Shown here: positions 17,895-26,052 of the stretch, piece after piece
Position numbering within the stretch: the first letter of the stretch is position 1
How the letters are laid out: every line of letters begins with the position of its first letter
Assembly: GCA_015655375.1 (NCBI GenBank)
Contig: JAATFD010000005.1
Coordinates: 1 to 64,000, forward strand
Direction: 5' to 3'
Source: Actinomycetales bacterium
GTDB taxonomy: Bacteria > Actinomycetota > Actinomycetes > Actinomycetales > Actinomycetaceae
DNA: 64,000 nucleotides
Program-made: the position numbers and the translations under genes
Notes under the pieces: model-generated
Seen by the model: only the letters and a program-made list of their open reading frames with translations
The model's database searches: none
Told to the model about the DNA's origin: nothing

Positions 17895-18833
17895 TCAGAG
17901 TGTGGCGGACAACCGGTCCAAGTGATCCGCTTCGTCCGCGCTCAGCGTGAGTGAAAGCGAGGCAATCAATGCCGGCAGCTGCTCGGGAGTCCGTGCCGAT
18001 GCGATCGGCGCGACGACCGTCGGCTGGGCCGCCAGCCACGCCAGCGCCACCGAGGCTGGCTCAACCGAATGCACAGCGGCGATCTCTCGCACAGCGGCGA
18101 CGACTGTGAAGGCCTGGTCACTCGCGTAGGACTTCACCATGCCCGCACGGGCGCCCTCGATGTCAGCGGAGGAGGCGTACTTGCCGGTGAGGAATCCGCT
18201 GGCCAGAGCCCAGTAGGGCACGACGCCGAGGGAGAACTCCTCGGCGACGCCCAGCAGATTCGCCTCGAAGTCACCTCTATGGACCAGGTTGTAGTGCGGC
18301 TGCAGGGCGACGGGACGAGCGACTCCTTGGTCGTCGGCGGCCGCCATCCACGCCCGGATCGCCTCGGCGGAGAAGTTCGACAGCCCGACCTGGCGGATCT
18401 TCCCGGCCTGCTGGAGCGCCGCGAAGGCTGCGACGGACTCGGCGACCGGAGTCTCCGGGTCCTCCTGATGAGCGTAGTAGAGGTCGATGTGGTCGCTGCC
18501 CAGGCGACTCAGCGAGGCATCGGCCGCCGCCGCGATGGTGGCAGCCCCCAGCCCAGGGAACTTCGGGTGTTGAGCGACCTTCGTCGCAATGACGACGCCG
18601 TCGCGCCCATCGTGGCGGGCGAGCCACTGACCGATGATCGTCTCGGACTCGCCGCCGACATTGCCCGGTGCCCAGGCCGAGTAGACGTCGGCCGTGTCGA
18701 TGAAATTCCCGCCCTCGCCGGTGAAGGCGTCGAGGACCTCGAAGGAGGTCTCTGCGTCCGAGGTCCACCCGAAGGTGTTCCCGCCGAGCGCGAGAGGCGC
18801 GACCGTCAGGTCTGAGTTGCCGATCCGAGGCAT
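17895..18833 (-). CDS. Aldo/keto reductase
   Basis: A 312-residue NADPH-dependent reductase of the AKR superfamily (TIM barrel). The catalytic tetrad is visible: D in NFIDTADVYSAW, Y in the same motif, K in VIATKVAQHP and H in YYAHQEDPETP. VGLSNFSAEAI and the IASARTPEQL nucleotide-binding end also fit. The ATG at 18833 has AAGGAGAAACC upstream. It stands alone between cstA and metB; the physiological substrate is unknown. Confidence 0.92.
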   Translation of the reverse strand: MPRIGNSDLTVAPLALGGNTFGWTSDAETSFEVLDAFTGEGGNFIDTADVYSAWAPGNVGGESETIIGQWLARHDGRDGVVIATKVAQHPKFPGLGAATIAAAADASLSRLGSDHIDLYYAHQEDPETPVAESVAAFAALQQAGKIRQVGLSNFSAEAIRAWMAAADDQGVARPVALQPHYNLVHRGDFEANLLGVAEEFSLGVVPYWALASGFLTGKYASSADIEGARAGMVKSYASDQAFTVVAAVREIAAVHSVEPASVALAWLAAQPTVVAPIASARTPEQLPALIASLSLTLSADEADHLDRLSATL

Positions 18834-19035
18834 AAGGTTTCTCCTTCACAAGAATGTCTGGGGACGGCCGCGGAGCCTCCGCACCGTCGGTGATTCAGCG
18901 TAGGTCCGACCCGGTGGGGCCGCCCGCCGGAGCTGCTCCTTCCGCGACGATGTGACGTCGAGGTGGAGCGCCGTTCCCCCGCGGGCCAAGACCCGTTCAG
19001 GCCAGCCCGGTTCGGGTCGGACCCCGCAGTCCCTC

Positions 19036-20241
19036 TCAGGCCCTGGCCTCGGCCAGAGCGCGGTCGATGTCGGCGATGAGGTCCTCGGGGTCCTCCAGGC
19101 CAACCGAGAGACGCAGCAGCCCCTGCGGAACCTGCGAGGGCTCGCCCTGCTTGACGGCGTGCGTCATGACCGGCGGGTACTCGATCAGCGACTCCGTCGC
19201 TCCCAGCGAGACGGCCAGGGAAAAGACCTGAGTGGACTCCGCGACACGACGGGCGAGAGCCGCGTCCTCCAGCTCGATCGAGAGCACACCGCCGAAAGCC
19301 TTCATCTGGCGTGCCGCCAGATCGTGGCCCGGATCGTCCTCAAGGCCGGGGTAGTGGACGGCGCGCACCGCCGGATGCCCGCTCAGGTGCCGGGCGATCG
19401 CCAACGCCGAGGCCGAGTGCCGCTCCATCCTCACAGCCAGGGTCTTGAGCCCACGATGAGCCAGGTACACGTCGCGCGGGGATTCGATCGATCCGACTGA
19501 GTTCTGGAGGAAGACGAGTTCGTCGGCGACGAGACCCGACTCGGTCCACCCCGTGACTCCCTCGGGCAGACGAAGATCCTCGCGCAGAACGACGGCACCT
19601 CCGACCAGGTCGGAATGCCCGCCGATGTACTTTGTCGTCGAATAGACGACGACATCCGCCCCCAGTGCGATCGGCTGTTGGAGGTAGGGCGAGGCGAAGG
19701 TGTTGTCGACGACGAGCAGAGCCCCGGCCGCGTGCGCGATCTGCGCGAGTGCCGCGATGTCGAAGACCTCCAGCTGCGGGTTCGAGGGCGTCTCCACCCA
19801 CAGGACGCGCGTCTGGTGCCCCGTCACGTCGGCCTCGACGGCCTTGAGGTCGAGCAGGTCCAACGGCGTGGACGTCAACCCCCAGGCCGGAGACACGATG
19901 GTCAGCAGGCGGAAGGTGCCGCCGTAGACGTCCGCGCCGAAGGAGATGTGCCCGCCGGGGCGGGTGATCGCGCGAAGCAGAGTGTCCTCGGCGCTGAGCC
20001 CGGAGGGGAACGCGAAGGCCGCCTCACCCCCGTCGAGGTCGGCCAACGCCCGTTGGAAGGCATCACGAGTCGGGTTGGCGGAGCGGCCATACTCGTAACC
20101 GCCACGCAGAGTGTCGACTCCATCCTGGACGTGGGTCGAGGTGACGTGGACCGGTGGGACGACATCGCCGGTCAGCGGGTCGGGCTCCTGGCCGACGTGG
20201 ACAGCGCGTGTTGAGAATCCGGGAGTGGGCAGTGCTGACAC
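19036..20241 (-). CDS. metB: Cystathionine gamma-synthase (or gamma-lyase), PLP enzyme
   Basis: A Cys/Met-metabolism PLP enzyme of 401 aa. It shows YEYGRSANPTRDAFQRALADLDGG, AFAFPSGLSA, VVDNTFASPYLQQP and the PLP lysine in YSTTKYIGGHSD (about residue 210). MetB-type enzymes join O-acylhomoserine and cysteine to cystathionine; lyases share the fold, so the direction is not settled by sequence. The GTG at 20241 has GAGAGG seven bases upstream and is preferred over the TTG two codons earlier. It stands alone with about 380 bases of leader region. Confidence 0.85.
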   Translation of the reverse strand: MSALPTPGFSTRAVHVGQEPDPLTGDVVPPVHVTSTHVQDGVDTLRGGYEYGRSANPTRDAFQRALADLDGGEAAFAFPSGLSAEDTLLRAITRPGGHISFGADVYGGTFRLLTIVSPAWGLTSTPLDLLDLKAVEADVTGHQTRVLWVETPSNPQLEVFDIAALAQIAHAAGALLVVDNTFASPYLQQPIALGADVVVYSTTKYIGGHSDLVGGAVVLREDLRLPEGVTGWTESGLVADELVFLQNSVGSIESPRDVYLAHRGLKTLAVRMERHSASALAIARHLSGHPAVRAVHYPGLEDDPGHDLAARQMKAFGGVLSIELEDAALARRVAESTQVFSLAVSLGATESLIEYPPVMTHAVKQGEPSQVPQGLLRLSVGLEDPEDLIADIDRALAEARA

Positions 20242-20623
20242 GATCAAGCCTCTCAGAAGGTGGTGCGAAACATGGATGGTGTGGATGGAAGGTGCACATC
20301 GGGACGACGTGCCGCAGCGTCAGAAGTAGGGAGTGCTTCGCGCGCGAACGGACGAACATGAGAATGGCAGAAGCCGGAAATGCGCCCCTCAGCGGGCGCG
20401 ACGTCGCGCGATCACCGCGAACAACGACACGAACAGATCGACCTGGACACGCTCACAGGAGCCACAGCGATGCTGTGCCACAGGAGGTCGGTGCCACGAG
20501 ATCTGCTCACGGCCGCCACAGTAGCATCACTCGCGCTGGCCTCCTGCTTGCCCTCCACCGGATGGTGGATCCGGGAGAGGAAGCGCAGGGTGCGTTCCCG
20601 CTCGAACTACGCGGGCGGCCCCG
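20242..20623. other. 382-base region upstream of metB, no established gene
   Basis: Contains the presumed metB promoter and leader. On the minus strand a short frame begins at 20359 with several Cys and His codons near its start and runs into metB out of frame; it could be a leader peptide but is unproven. I looked for SAM-I, SAM-II and SAM-IV riboswitch cores and found none. A small CACAG/CTGTG hairpin lies at about 20463-20480. Confidence 0.45.
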
Positions 20624-21649
20624 TCAGGCGACCCAGCCCTCCAGGCCCCGCACTGCCTGCTCGTGGAGGGTCTCGACACATCCGTCCGAGGCGTTGGCCC
20701 ACTGGACATAGTGGAACTCACGCCCACCCGCCTCGAGGAACGTTGTCCGGTTGAGGATGTTGATCTCCTCGAGGGTCTCCAGGCAATCGGCCATGAACCC
20801 GGGGCAGATGACATCGACGCGACCGGTCCCCGACCGGCCAAGCTGGCCCATCGTGTCGATCGTGGCCGGTCCGATCCACTTCGCGGGACCGAAGACTGAT
20901 TGGTAGCGCACGATCAGCTCATCCTCGGAAAGACCCAGACGCTCGCGCAGGAGCTGCGCGGTCACCTCCGTCTCGGACCGGTAGGGGTCACCCGCGTCAC
21001 TCATCGCTTGGGGAATCGAGTGGAAACTCGCCACGACCTTGTCACCTGCCGCGAAGTCGGGCCGACCGGCTTCCTCCCAATGCGCCTCGATCGAACGGGC
21101 CAGCGCCTCGATGTAGGTCGGAGAATCGGGGAAGGAGCGGATCGTACGGATCTCGAGTTGATCGCGCGCCTTGAGGGTCCATCGGGCGACCTCGTCGACG
21201 ACCGTGCCCGCCGAGGACGCCGCATACTGCGGATAAACGGGGACGACGAGGACTCGGCGAATGCCGTCGCTGTGTAGGTCCGTCAGAACGTCGCCGATCG
21301 CAGGGTCGCCGTAACGCATGGCGATGCGGACCTCGGCCACGCCACCCAACGCCTCCTCCAGACGGTCGCGCTGGGCCTCGGTCCAGTGCATGAGTGGTGA
21401 TCCGCTGGCACCCTTCGAACTCCAGATGGAGGCGTATTTCTTGGCCGAGGCACGGGGCCGGACTCGCAGGATGATGCCCTCAAGGATCGGACGCCATAAC
21501 GCCGGCGACATCTCGATGACCCGGCGGTCGGAGAGGAACTGGCGAAGGAAGGGGCGTACCGCTGCCGCTGTCGGCGCCTCGGGTGTCCCGAGATTGATCA
21601 GCAGGACAGCCGGACGCTGAGAGTAGGGACCTTGGGACTCGTCTGGCAT
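20624..21649 (-). CDS. hemH: Ferrochelatase, proteobacterial HemH type
   Basis: Inserts Fe2+ into the porphyrin at the end of haem synthesis. Family marks are VLLINLGTPEAP at the N terminus, VPVYPQYAASSAGTV, the metal-site histidine in ASFHSIPQAM and the C-terminal GFMADCLETLEEIN. That last motif, with SVFGPAKWIGP, follows E. coli-like HemH rather than the usual actinobacterial CpfC. I chose the ATG at 21649 (341 aa); a GTG at 21736 would add 29 low-conservation residues. No other haem genes are adjacent. Whether the substrate is protoporphyrin or coproporphyrin is not proven by the motif. Confidence 0.9.
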   Translation of the reverse strand: MPDESQGPYSQRPAVLLINLGTPEAPTAAAVRPFLRQFLSDRRVIEMSPALWRPILEGIILRVRPRASAKKYASIWSSKGASGSPLMHWTEAQRDRLEEALGGVAEVRIAMRYGDPAIGDVLTDLHSDGIRRVLVVPVYPQYAASSAGTVVDEVARWTLKARDQLEIRTIRSFPDSPTYIEALARSIEAHWEEAGRPDFAAGDKVVASFHSIPQAMSDAGDPYRSETEVTAQLLRERLGLSEDELIVRYQSVFGPAKWIGPATIDTMGQLGRSGTGRVDVICPGFMADCLETLEEINILNRTTFLEAGGREFHYVQWANASDGCVETLHEQAVRGLEGWVA

Positions 21650-21849
21650 CGGGTGATCCTGTCCCCCCAGAGGGGTCGATGCGGACGCCCACGCTTCCGC
21701 GCACGAGCGTTCTGACACATGAGCGGTCTCCGTCACGTCGACACCCTACCGGACGGTCTGGGCTCCCGAGATGACAGGGCGTCAGCTCGGTCCGTTCGAT
21801 CGGCCTCAATCCGGACACCCCCACACCCAACTCCACGTCCCTGCACCCG

Positions 21850-22047
21850 CCCCACCTCTGTCACGTCGGAACCGTCCTGATGGTCGACGTCACGCTGAAG
21901 CAGCCGAACATGCGCGAGGGAACCGTCCCAAAGAACGCTGTCCTGGCCATCTCCCGCATCGCCGGGATCCAGGCCGCGCAGCGAACCCCCGAACTGCTTC
22001 CCCTGGCTCACGCCATCGGCGCCCACGGCTGCGAGCTGGACCCGCGA
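21850..22047 (+). pseudogene. moaC: moaC remnant (cyclic pyranopterin monophosphate synthase)
   Basis: The frame reads HLCHV, MVDVTLKQPNMREG, then VPKNAVLAISRIAGIQAAQR, then TPELLPLAHAIGAHG. These line up in order with the first half of MoaC (LTHV ... MVDVSAK ... REA ... VPKGDVLAxARIAGIxAAKRTPELIPLCHPL). About 20 residues are missing between MREG and VPK. The C-terminal half is absent, including the catalytic Lys-containing region. The conserved LCHP is changed to LAHA. This is a decayed gene, not a functional enzyme. Confidence 0.75.
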
Positions 22048-22803
22048 CGAGGACCGAATCGGGGCTCAGCGGTGATGACACGCGCGGGAATCTCAGGCAT
22101 GACTCGAGCCTCACGTCGTCGAACAACCATGCCAAAGGCCACGGACCGCTTTCATGTGCACTCCTCAAACGCGTAGGTCAGCACCTATTCACCAGCGAAA
22201 GCAGGACCCGGTCATGCCACGCCTCCTGCACGGTGCGGGATTTCCTCATCATCGGGCGGGCGCCGCATTTCAGTGCTGTGCGCACGTCCTCGCACTCCAA
22301 CCGGCACCGAGGTCCAGATCGGAGACCGTCACCCGCATCGCGGACCTGTGGCATGCGAACAACCAGATCGTCCCGCTGCTGGGCGGCGGCGACCTGACGA
22401 CGGTCGACGGATCGGCCTCGTTCATCGGCGAATGGATGAACGCCACCGGGGCCGCGAACTCGCTCGACGGGATCGCGAATCTCAAGGAGATCCCCTCGAA
22501 CAGATCATCGCCGGCGATGCCTCCACCCAGTGAGGTGCCCGAGCTGAACTCGCACGAAACCCAGGCTGCGGCTCGACATCGAAGCGGGCGCTGAGTGACC
22601 GGACGCTTTCCGGATTTGGACGATGCCCGCCCCAACGCTGAGAAACACTGGACGGGCACCTAGGCGCTATGCGGTTCGAACACGCATGTCACGCCAATAC
22701 CTTTACAGTACCCTCACCGCCGGTCGCTCCCTCGCGAGAGTCGTCTCGCGCCCGGACACATCGATGGCCCCACCCGGGTCCTCACCCAGCGTGGAGACCG
22801 TTG
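22048..22803. other. 756-base stretch with no recognisable intact gene
   Basis: Follows the moaC remnant. A plus-strand frame around 22320-22590 encodes an ordered-looking stretch (RIADLWHANNQIVPLLGGGD and onwards) that may be a fragment of another gene, but I cannot name it. The rest has no credible coding or RNA signal. Confidence 0.4.
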
Positions 22804-22914
22804 ATGAGCGGAACGGCTTCGGAGAAGCAAACTCCGGACCTGTTCGAGGAGCTCCAGTGGGGCCTCCTGGCCCGCACAGCGGTTCTTCTTGACGAGGAAA
22901 CGGACGTACCGTGA
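22804..22914 (+). CDS. Small 36-residue ORF upstream of a membrane protein gene
   Basis: ATG at 22804 to TGA at 22914, encoding a hydrophilic, acidic 36-residue peptide containing TPDLFEELQWGLLARTAVLL. The stop is one base before the ATG of the next ORF (TGACATG), which suggests coupling or a broken gene whose two parts are out of frame. No family recognised. Confidence 0.3.
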   Translation: MSGTASEKQTPDLFEELQWGLLARTAVLLDEETDVP

Positions 22915-22915
22915 C

Positions 22916-23377
22916 ATGGAACGACAGGGGATTGTCAGACACAAGATCTTGGAAATGGACACGGACATGGGCGACGTGGTGGCGATCAATGACAGGAAGC
23001 TGTCCGCCAGTGATTTCCAGGAGAAGGCGGCTCAGCGCGGTGGATCGGTGGCGCGCGTCTCGTTCGCCGTCGTGATCGCGGCCGTCGCGATCGAAGTGAT
23101 CGTCCAGCTCGTCTTCCTCGCACGCGGGCTCCGCTTGCTCGGAGCCGGAACCTGGCCGCCTACGGTGTTTCGACAGGACTGCGTGGATGTCATCCGCGAT
23201 CACGGGGTCGCCCACAGTGTGGCCTACTCCCAGATCCGGTCGACACTCCTGACCCCAAATCTGTATGTTCTCACGTTCACAGATGGCACATGGCTTGCGG
23301 TGCGCCGTGACGGTTTCACTCAAGGCATGCTCGCCGACGTGCGTGCCCGTATCGAGCAACAACCCGCTGGCGTCTGA
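22916..23377 (+). CDS. Small membrane protein, YcxB-like C-terminal part
   Basis: A 153-residue product with one strong hydrophobic segment (FAVVIAAVAIEVIVQLVFLA) and a C-terminal soluble part. That part (YSQIRSTLLTPNLYVLTFTDGTWLAVRRDGF) resembles the YcxB-like domain. YcxB-family proteins normally have two neighbouring membrane segments; only one is present, so an internal deletion is possible. The start may be the ATG at 22916 or a later one at 22955. The neighbouring remnants on both sides make partial decay likely. Confidence 0.45.
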   Translation: MERQGIVRHKILEMDTDMGDVVAINDRKLSASDFQEKAAQRGGSVARVSFAVVIAAVAIEVIVQLVFLARGLRLLGAGTWPPTVFRQDCVDVIRDHGVAHSVAYSQIRSTLLTPNLYVLTFTDGTWLAVRRDGFTQGMLADVRARIEQQPAGV

Positions 23378-23580
23378 CGCCAGCGGTCACCGGCCCCAAC
23401 CGCTGAGACGCTGGGAGCGTTGCAGGCTGATGCCTCGCAGAAGGTTCGTGGGGCTGTCGGTTGGGGCGTCGAGGACCTGTCCACGACAGCCGGCTTTGCC
23501 GACATCCTCGTCGACGCACTGTTCCCGGTCAAGACTGACGGGGGAGTCTGGGCGACTGCACCCATCCCTCCCCCGAAATA
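23378..23580. other. 203-base spacer upstream of tRNA-Thr
   Basis: A plus-strand frame continues through this spacer and the tRNA, but it has no recognisable similarity. No T-rich terminator is seen directly after the tRNA 3' end on the minus strand. Confidence 0.3.
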
Positions 23581-23656
23581 TGGAGCCGCCTCGGAGAATC
23601 GAACTCCGGACCTTCTCATTACGAGTGAGACGCTCTGCCGACTGAGCTAAGGCGGC
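23581..23656 (-). tRNA. tRNA-Thr (anticodon CGT)
   Basis: On the minus strand the acceptor stem GCCGCCT pairs with AGGCGGC, the D-arm is GCTC/GAGC, and the anticodon stem TCTCA/TGAGA encloses the loop CTCGTAA. The T-arm is CGGAG-TTCGATT-CTCCG and CCA is encoded at the 3' end (23581-23583). The anticodon CGT reads ACG. Length is 76 bases. Confidence 0.97.
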
Positions 23657-24335
23657 CGCGCCCGCCGTTCCGGAAGCTTGCTCCGGCGTTCGGGCAACGA
23701 CGACACTGTAGCGGGCAGCGCGTGGCGCGGGCAAACCGATCTGCCGCCGGGACCGGGTAGTTCCTGTCACACTCGCGCGCTGCTCCGATCCGACGCGCGA
23801 GCGCCGACGCCTCCGCCCGCTCCCGTCCACCGGCCTCCCGCGCACTGGCCTCGCGGCTCTCGCGAAGGTCCAGGCTTTCCCCCTTCACCTCAGGCACCAA
23901 CAGGTTCACGAGGACGTGCGCATCCTGCACGGGTGAACCGATCCTCCGAGCCGCTCCCCACCCGAACCACCCAGCCGCACGGGCAACCGGATTCAGGTCC
24001 CGACGACTTCGATCGGCAGCCTCCAGGGCAGATACCCTCTCCTCCACGTGCCACCCCACCGAGAAGGTCCTGGCCTGCCGCCAGCGATCCCGATGAGTCT
24101 GTGACCGAACGCCTCCGGCCCCGTCTGACCGAAGTACTCGTAGCGGAACGTCAGGGCGACCGTGATCCCCGCGGTCCACCAGACATACCCGAATGGCCGA
24201 CAGGCGGCAGCCATGACGAGGACGGCGAACAGCGCGGTAATCCCCCTGTCGTCACCCGGAGAGAATGCCTCGCCTATCAGCGTCATGATCGCAGCCTCGT
24301 ATCCCGCGAGGCTGCGATCCGGCCGCGCGCCCGCC
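23657..24335. other. 679-base stretch holding gene remnants, no intact gene
   Basis: Between tRNA-Thr and the lipoprotein peptidase gene. It includes the hydrophobic remnant at 24077-24307. A further minus-strand frame (about 23780-24050, with HVEERVSALEAADRSRRDLNP) may continue the same broken gene in another frame. Nothing intact is visible. Confidence 0.45.
24077..24307 (-). pseudogene. Remnant of a FUSC-like membrane protein
   Basis: The minus-strand frame encodes membrane-like segments (ITALFAVLVMAAACRPFGYVWW and AGITVALTFRYEYFGQTG, then GHRLIGIAGG). Their order resembles the C-terminal membrane half of FUSC/aromatic-acid-exporter-like proteins. There is no credible start codon, the frame breaks after IAGG, and the upstream side runs into the peptidase gene. 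Family assignment is tentative. Confidence 0.35.
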
Positions 24336-25976
24336 TCAGTCGGAGCACTCCAACCCGTCGGCAGGCACCGTCCCATCGACGAAATAATCCTCGACCGCCG
24401 TCGCAATGCATGCCGATCCGGACTTCGAGTAGGCGGTGTGGTTCCATCCGTCCCACGTCACCAGGACGCCGGAGTCGAGTTCGCTCGCGAGGTTCTGGGC
24501 CATGACATAGGGCGTGGCTGGATCGTGGGTCGTCCCGATCACGACGATCGGCGCCGCTCCCGAAGCTGAGATCGCCGTTCTGCTCGCATGCTGATCGATC
24601 GGCCACGCGCCGAGCCCCGCCGACGAGTACCCCGCGAACTGACCGAGCACCGGCAGGTCCGCCTGCAGCTGCTTCGCGTCCGCCTCCCACTCCTCGACCG
24701 TGCCCACGGGACCGTAGTCCAGGGCATTGATCGCCAACTGTGCGTCCAGCGCATTCGACGAGTACGTCCCATCGTCATTGCGGTCATTGACGTAGTCCGC
24801 CAAGTAGAGCAACGTCGACCCGTCGCCCTGACCGATGGCCTGCTGCATCGCCTGGGTCAGCACCGTGTAAGTCTGCGTCGAGTACAGCATCCCGATCACC
24901 GCGGTCAGCGCCAACGACTGCGTGAGCGGACGTGAGGAGTCCTGTGTCGTCAGCGGTGACGACGCGAGCCGGTCGAGGAACGAGGACAGCTGTGAGACTC
25001 CCTGATCGGTGGTCCCGGTGAACGGACACGACGAGCCCGACTGACAGTCCTCGACCCAATGCGCGATTGACTCCTCGAACGCCCGCATCTGCAGATCGGA
25101 GACCTCGTTGATCGTCATCGCCGGATCCAGCGCCCCGTCGAGGACGAACCGCCCGACCTTGTCGGGGAACAGCCCCGCATAGGTCGCGCCGAGGAAGGTC
25201 CCATAGGAGTACCCGAGGTAGTTGAGCATGTCCTGGCCGAGAACCGCTCGCACCATGTCGAAGTCCTTGGCGGCCGACACCGTGTCGACGTGAGCCGCGA
25301 GATCCCCGGAGTTGTCGAGGCAGCCCTGCCCGATCTTGCTCATCGTGTCGCGAGCCTGTGCAACGATCTGGTCGGCCGTCAGATCCGTGTCGGAACTGTC
25401 CGCATCATCGGCCGCGTAGGAATCGCGTTCCTCGTCGCTCATACACACGACCTGCTCGGAGGCGCCGACTCCCCGTGGATCCAGCGCGACGAGGTCGTAG
25501 TTGTCGACGAGGTCGGTCCCGAAATTGTCCGTGACCATGTAGGCGAGGGACTGGACCGACGCGCCACCGGGGCCGCCGAGGTTGTAGAAGAGCATTCCCC
25601 TCGAGTTCGAGGCATGGTGGACCGCGACCCGCAGGGTGATCGTCTCCCCTGCGGGATCGTCCCAGTCCAGAGGCGCCACGACGGTCGCACAGTCATAGGA
25701 GGACAGGTCCTTCGGCGCGCTGGTACCGGACGAGGTGATCTCGTCACCGGTGCACGTCACCCACTGGGGAGTCTGCGAGTAGAAGCCCTCTCCTGTGCCG
25801 TCCGTCGTCGGCGGCGAAGAGGCCGAGGGCGTCGGGGAGACGGTCGTGACATTCGGGACCCCGATGGTCGTCGGTGAGCAGCCCGCCGTCAGCGCGGCCG
25901 CCAGCACCGTGGCCGCACACACCAGGACCGCGCGGATCCGGCCAGTTCGCGGACGTGTCGTTCCCCGTCTGTCCAT
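24336..25976 (-). CDS. Secreted lipoprotein alpha/beta-hydrolase, tripeptidyl-aminopeptidase-like
   Basis: A 546-residue lipoprotein of the SlpD/SlpE tripeptidyl aminopeptidase group (peptidase family S33). The signal peptide ends in the lipobox LTAGC (C33), followed by a Ser/Thr/Pro-rich linker. The oxyanion loop NLGGPGGASVQ, nucleophile S257 in GYSYGTFLGATY, Asp in GTTHDPATP and His in WDGWNHTAY form the catalytic set. The ATG at 25976 starts the signal peptide; upstream in-frame codons to 26138 do not. A weak ribosome-binding site and a GATACT hexamer close to the ATG leave a leaderless transcript possible. It is the last gene of the holB-tmk side of the conserved block. Confidence 0.9.
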   Translation of the reverse strand: MDRRGTTRPRTGRIRAVLVCAATVLAAALTAGCSPTTIGVPNVTTVSPTPSASSPPTTDGTGEGFYSQTPQWVTCTGDEITSSGTSAPKDLSSYDCATVVAPLDWDDPAGETITLRVAVHHASNSRGMLFYNLGGPGGASVQSLAYMVTDNFGTDLVDNYDLVALDPRGVGASEQVVCMSDEERDSYAADDADSSDTDLTADQIVAQARDTMSKIGQGCLDNSGDLAAHVDTVSAAKDFDMVRAVLGQDMLNYLGYSYGTFLGATYAGLFPDKVGRFVLDGALDPAMTINEVSDLQMRAFEESIAHWVEDCQSGSSCPFTGTTDQGVSQLSSFLDRLASSPLTTQDSSRPLTQSLALTAVIGMLYSTQTYTVLTQAMQQAIGQGDGSTLLYLADYVNDRNDDGTYSSNALDAQLAINALDYGPVGTVEEWEADAKQLQADLPVLGQFAGYSSAGLGAWPIDQHASRTAISASGAAPIVVIGTTHDPATPYVMAQNLASELDSGVLVTWDGWNHTAYSKSGSACIATAVEDYFVDGTVPADGLECSD

Positions 25977-26052
25977 GCGCCCAGAGTATCGGCCCACGCG
26001 CGACCCACCAATCGAAAGCCCCTCACCCGAGGATGTTCCGACCCGGCGCATG

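Noticed and set aside
20242-20623. SAM riboswitch upstream of metB
   Set aside because: No SAM-I, SAM-II or SAM-IV core sequences or pseudoknot pairs could be found on the minus strand.
22640-22700. Possible tRNA because of GGTTCGAAC near 22674
   Set aside because: No acceptor, D or anticodon arms can be folded upstream; only the T-loop-like string matches by chance.
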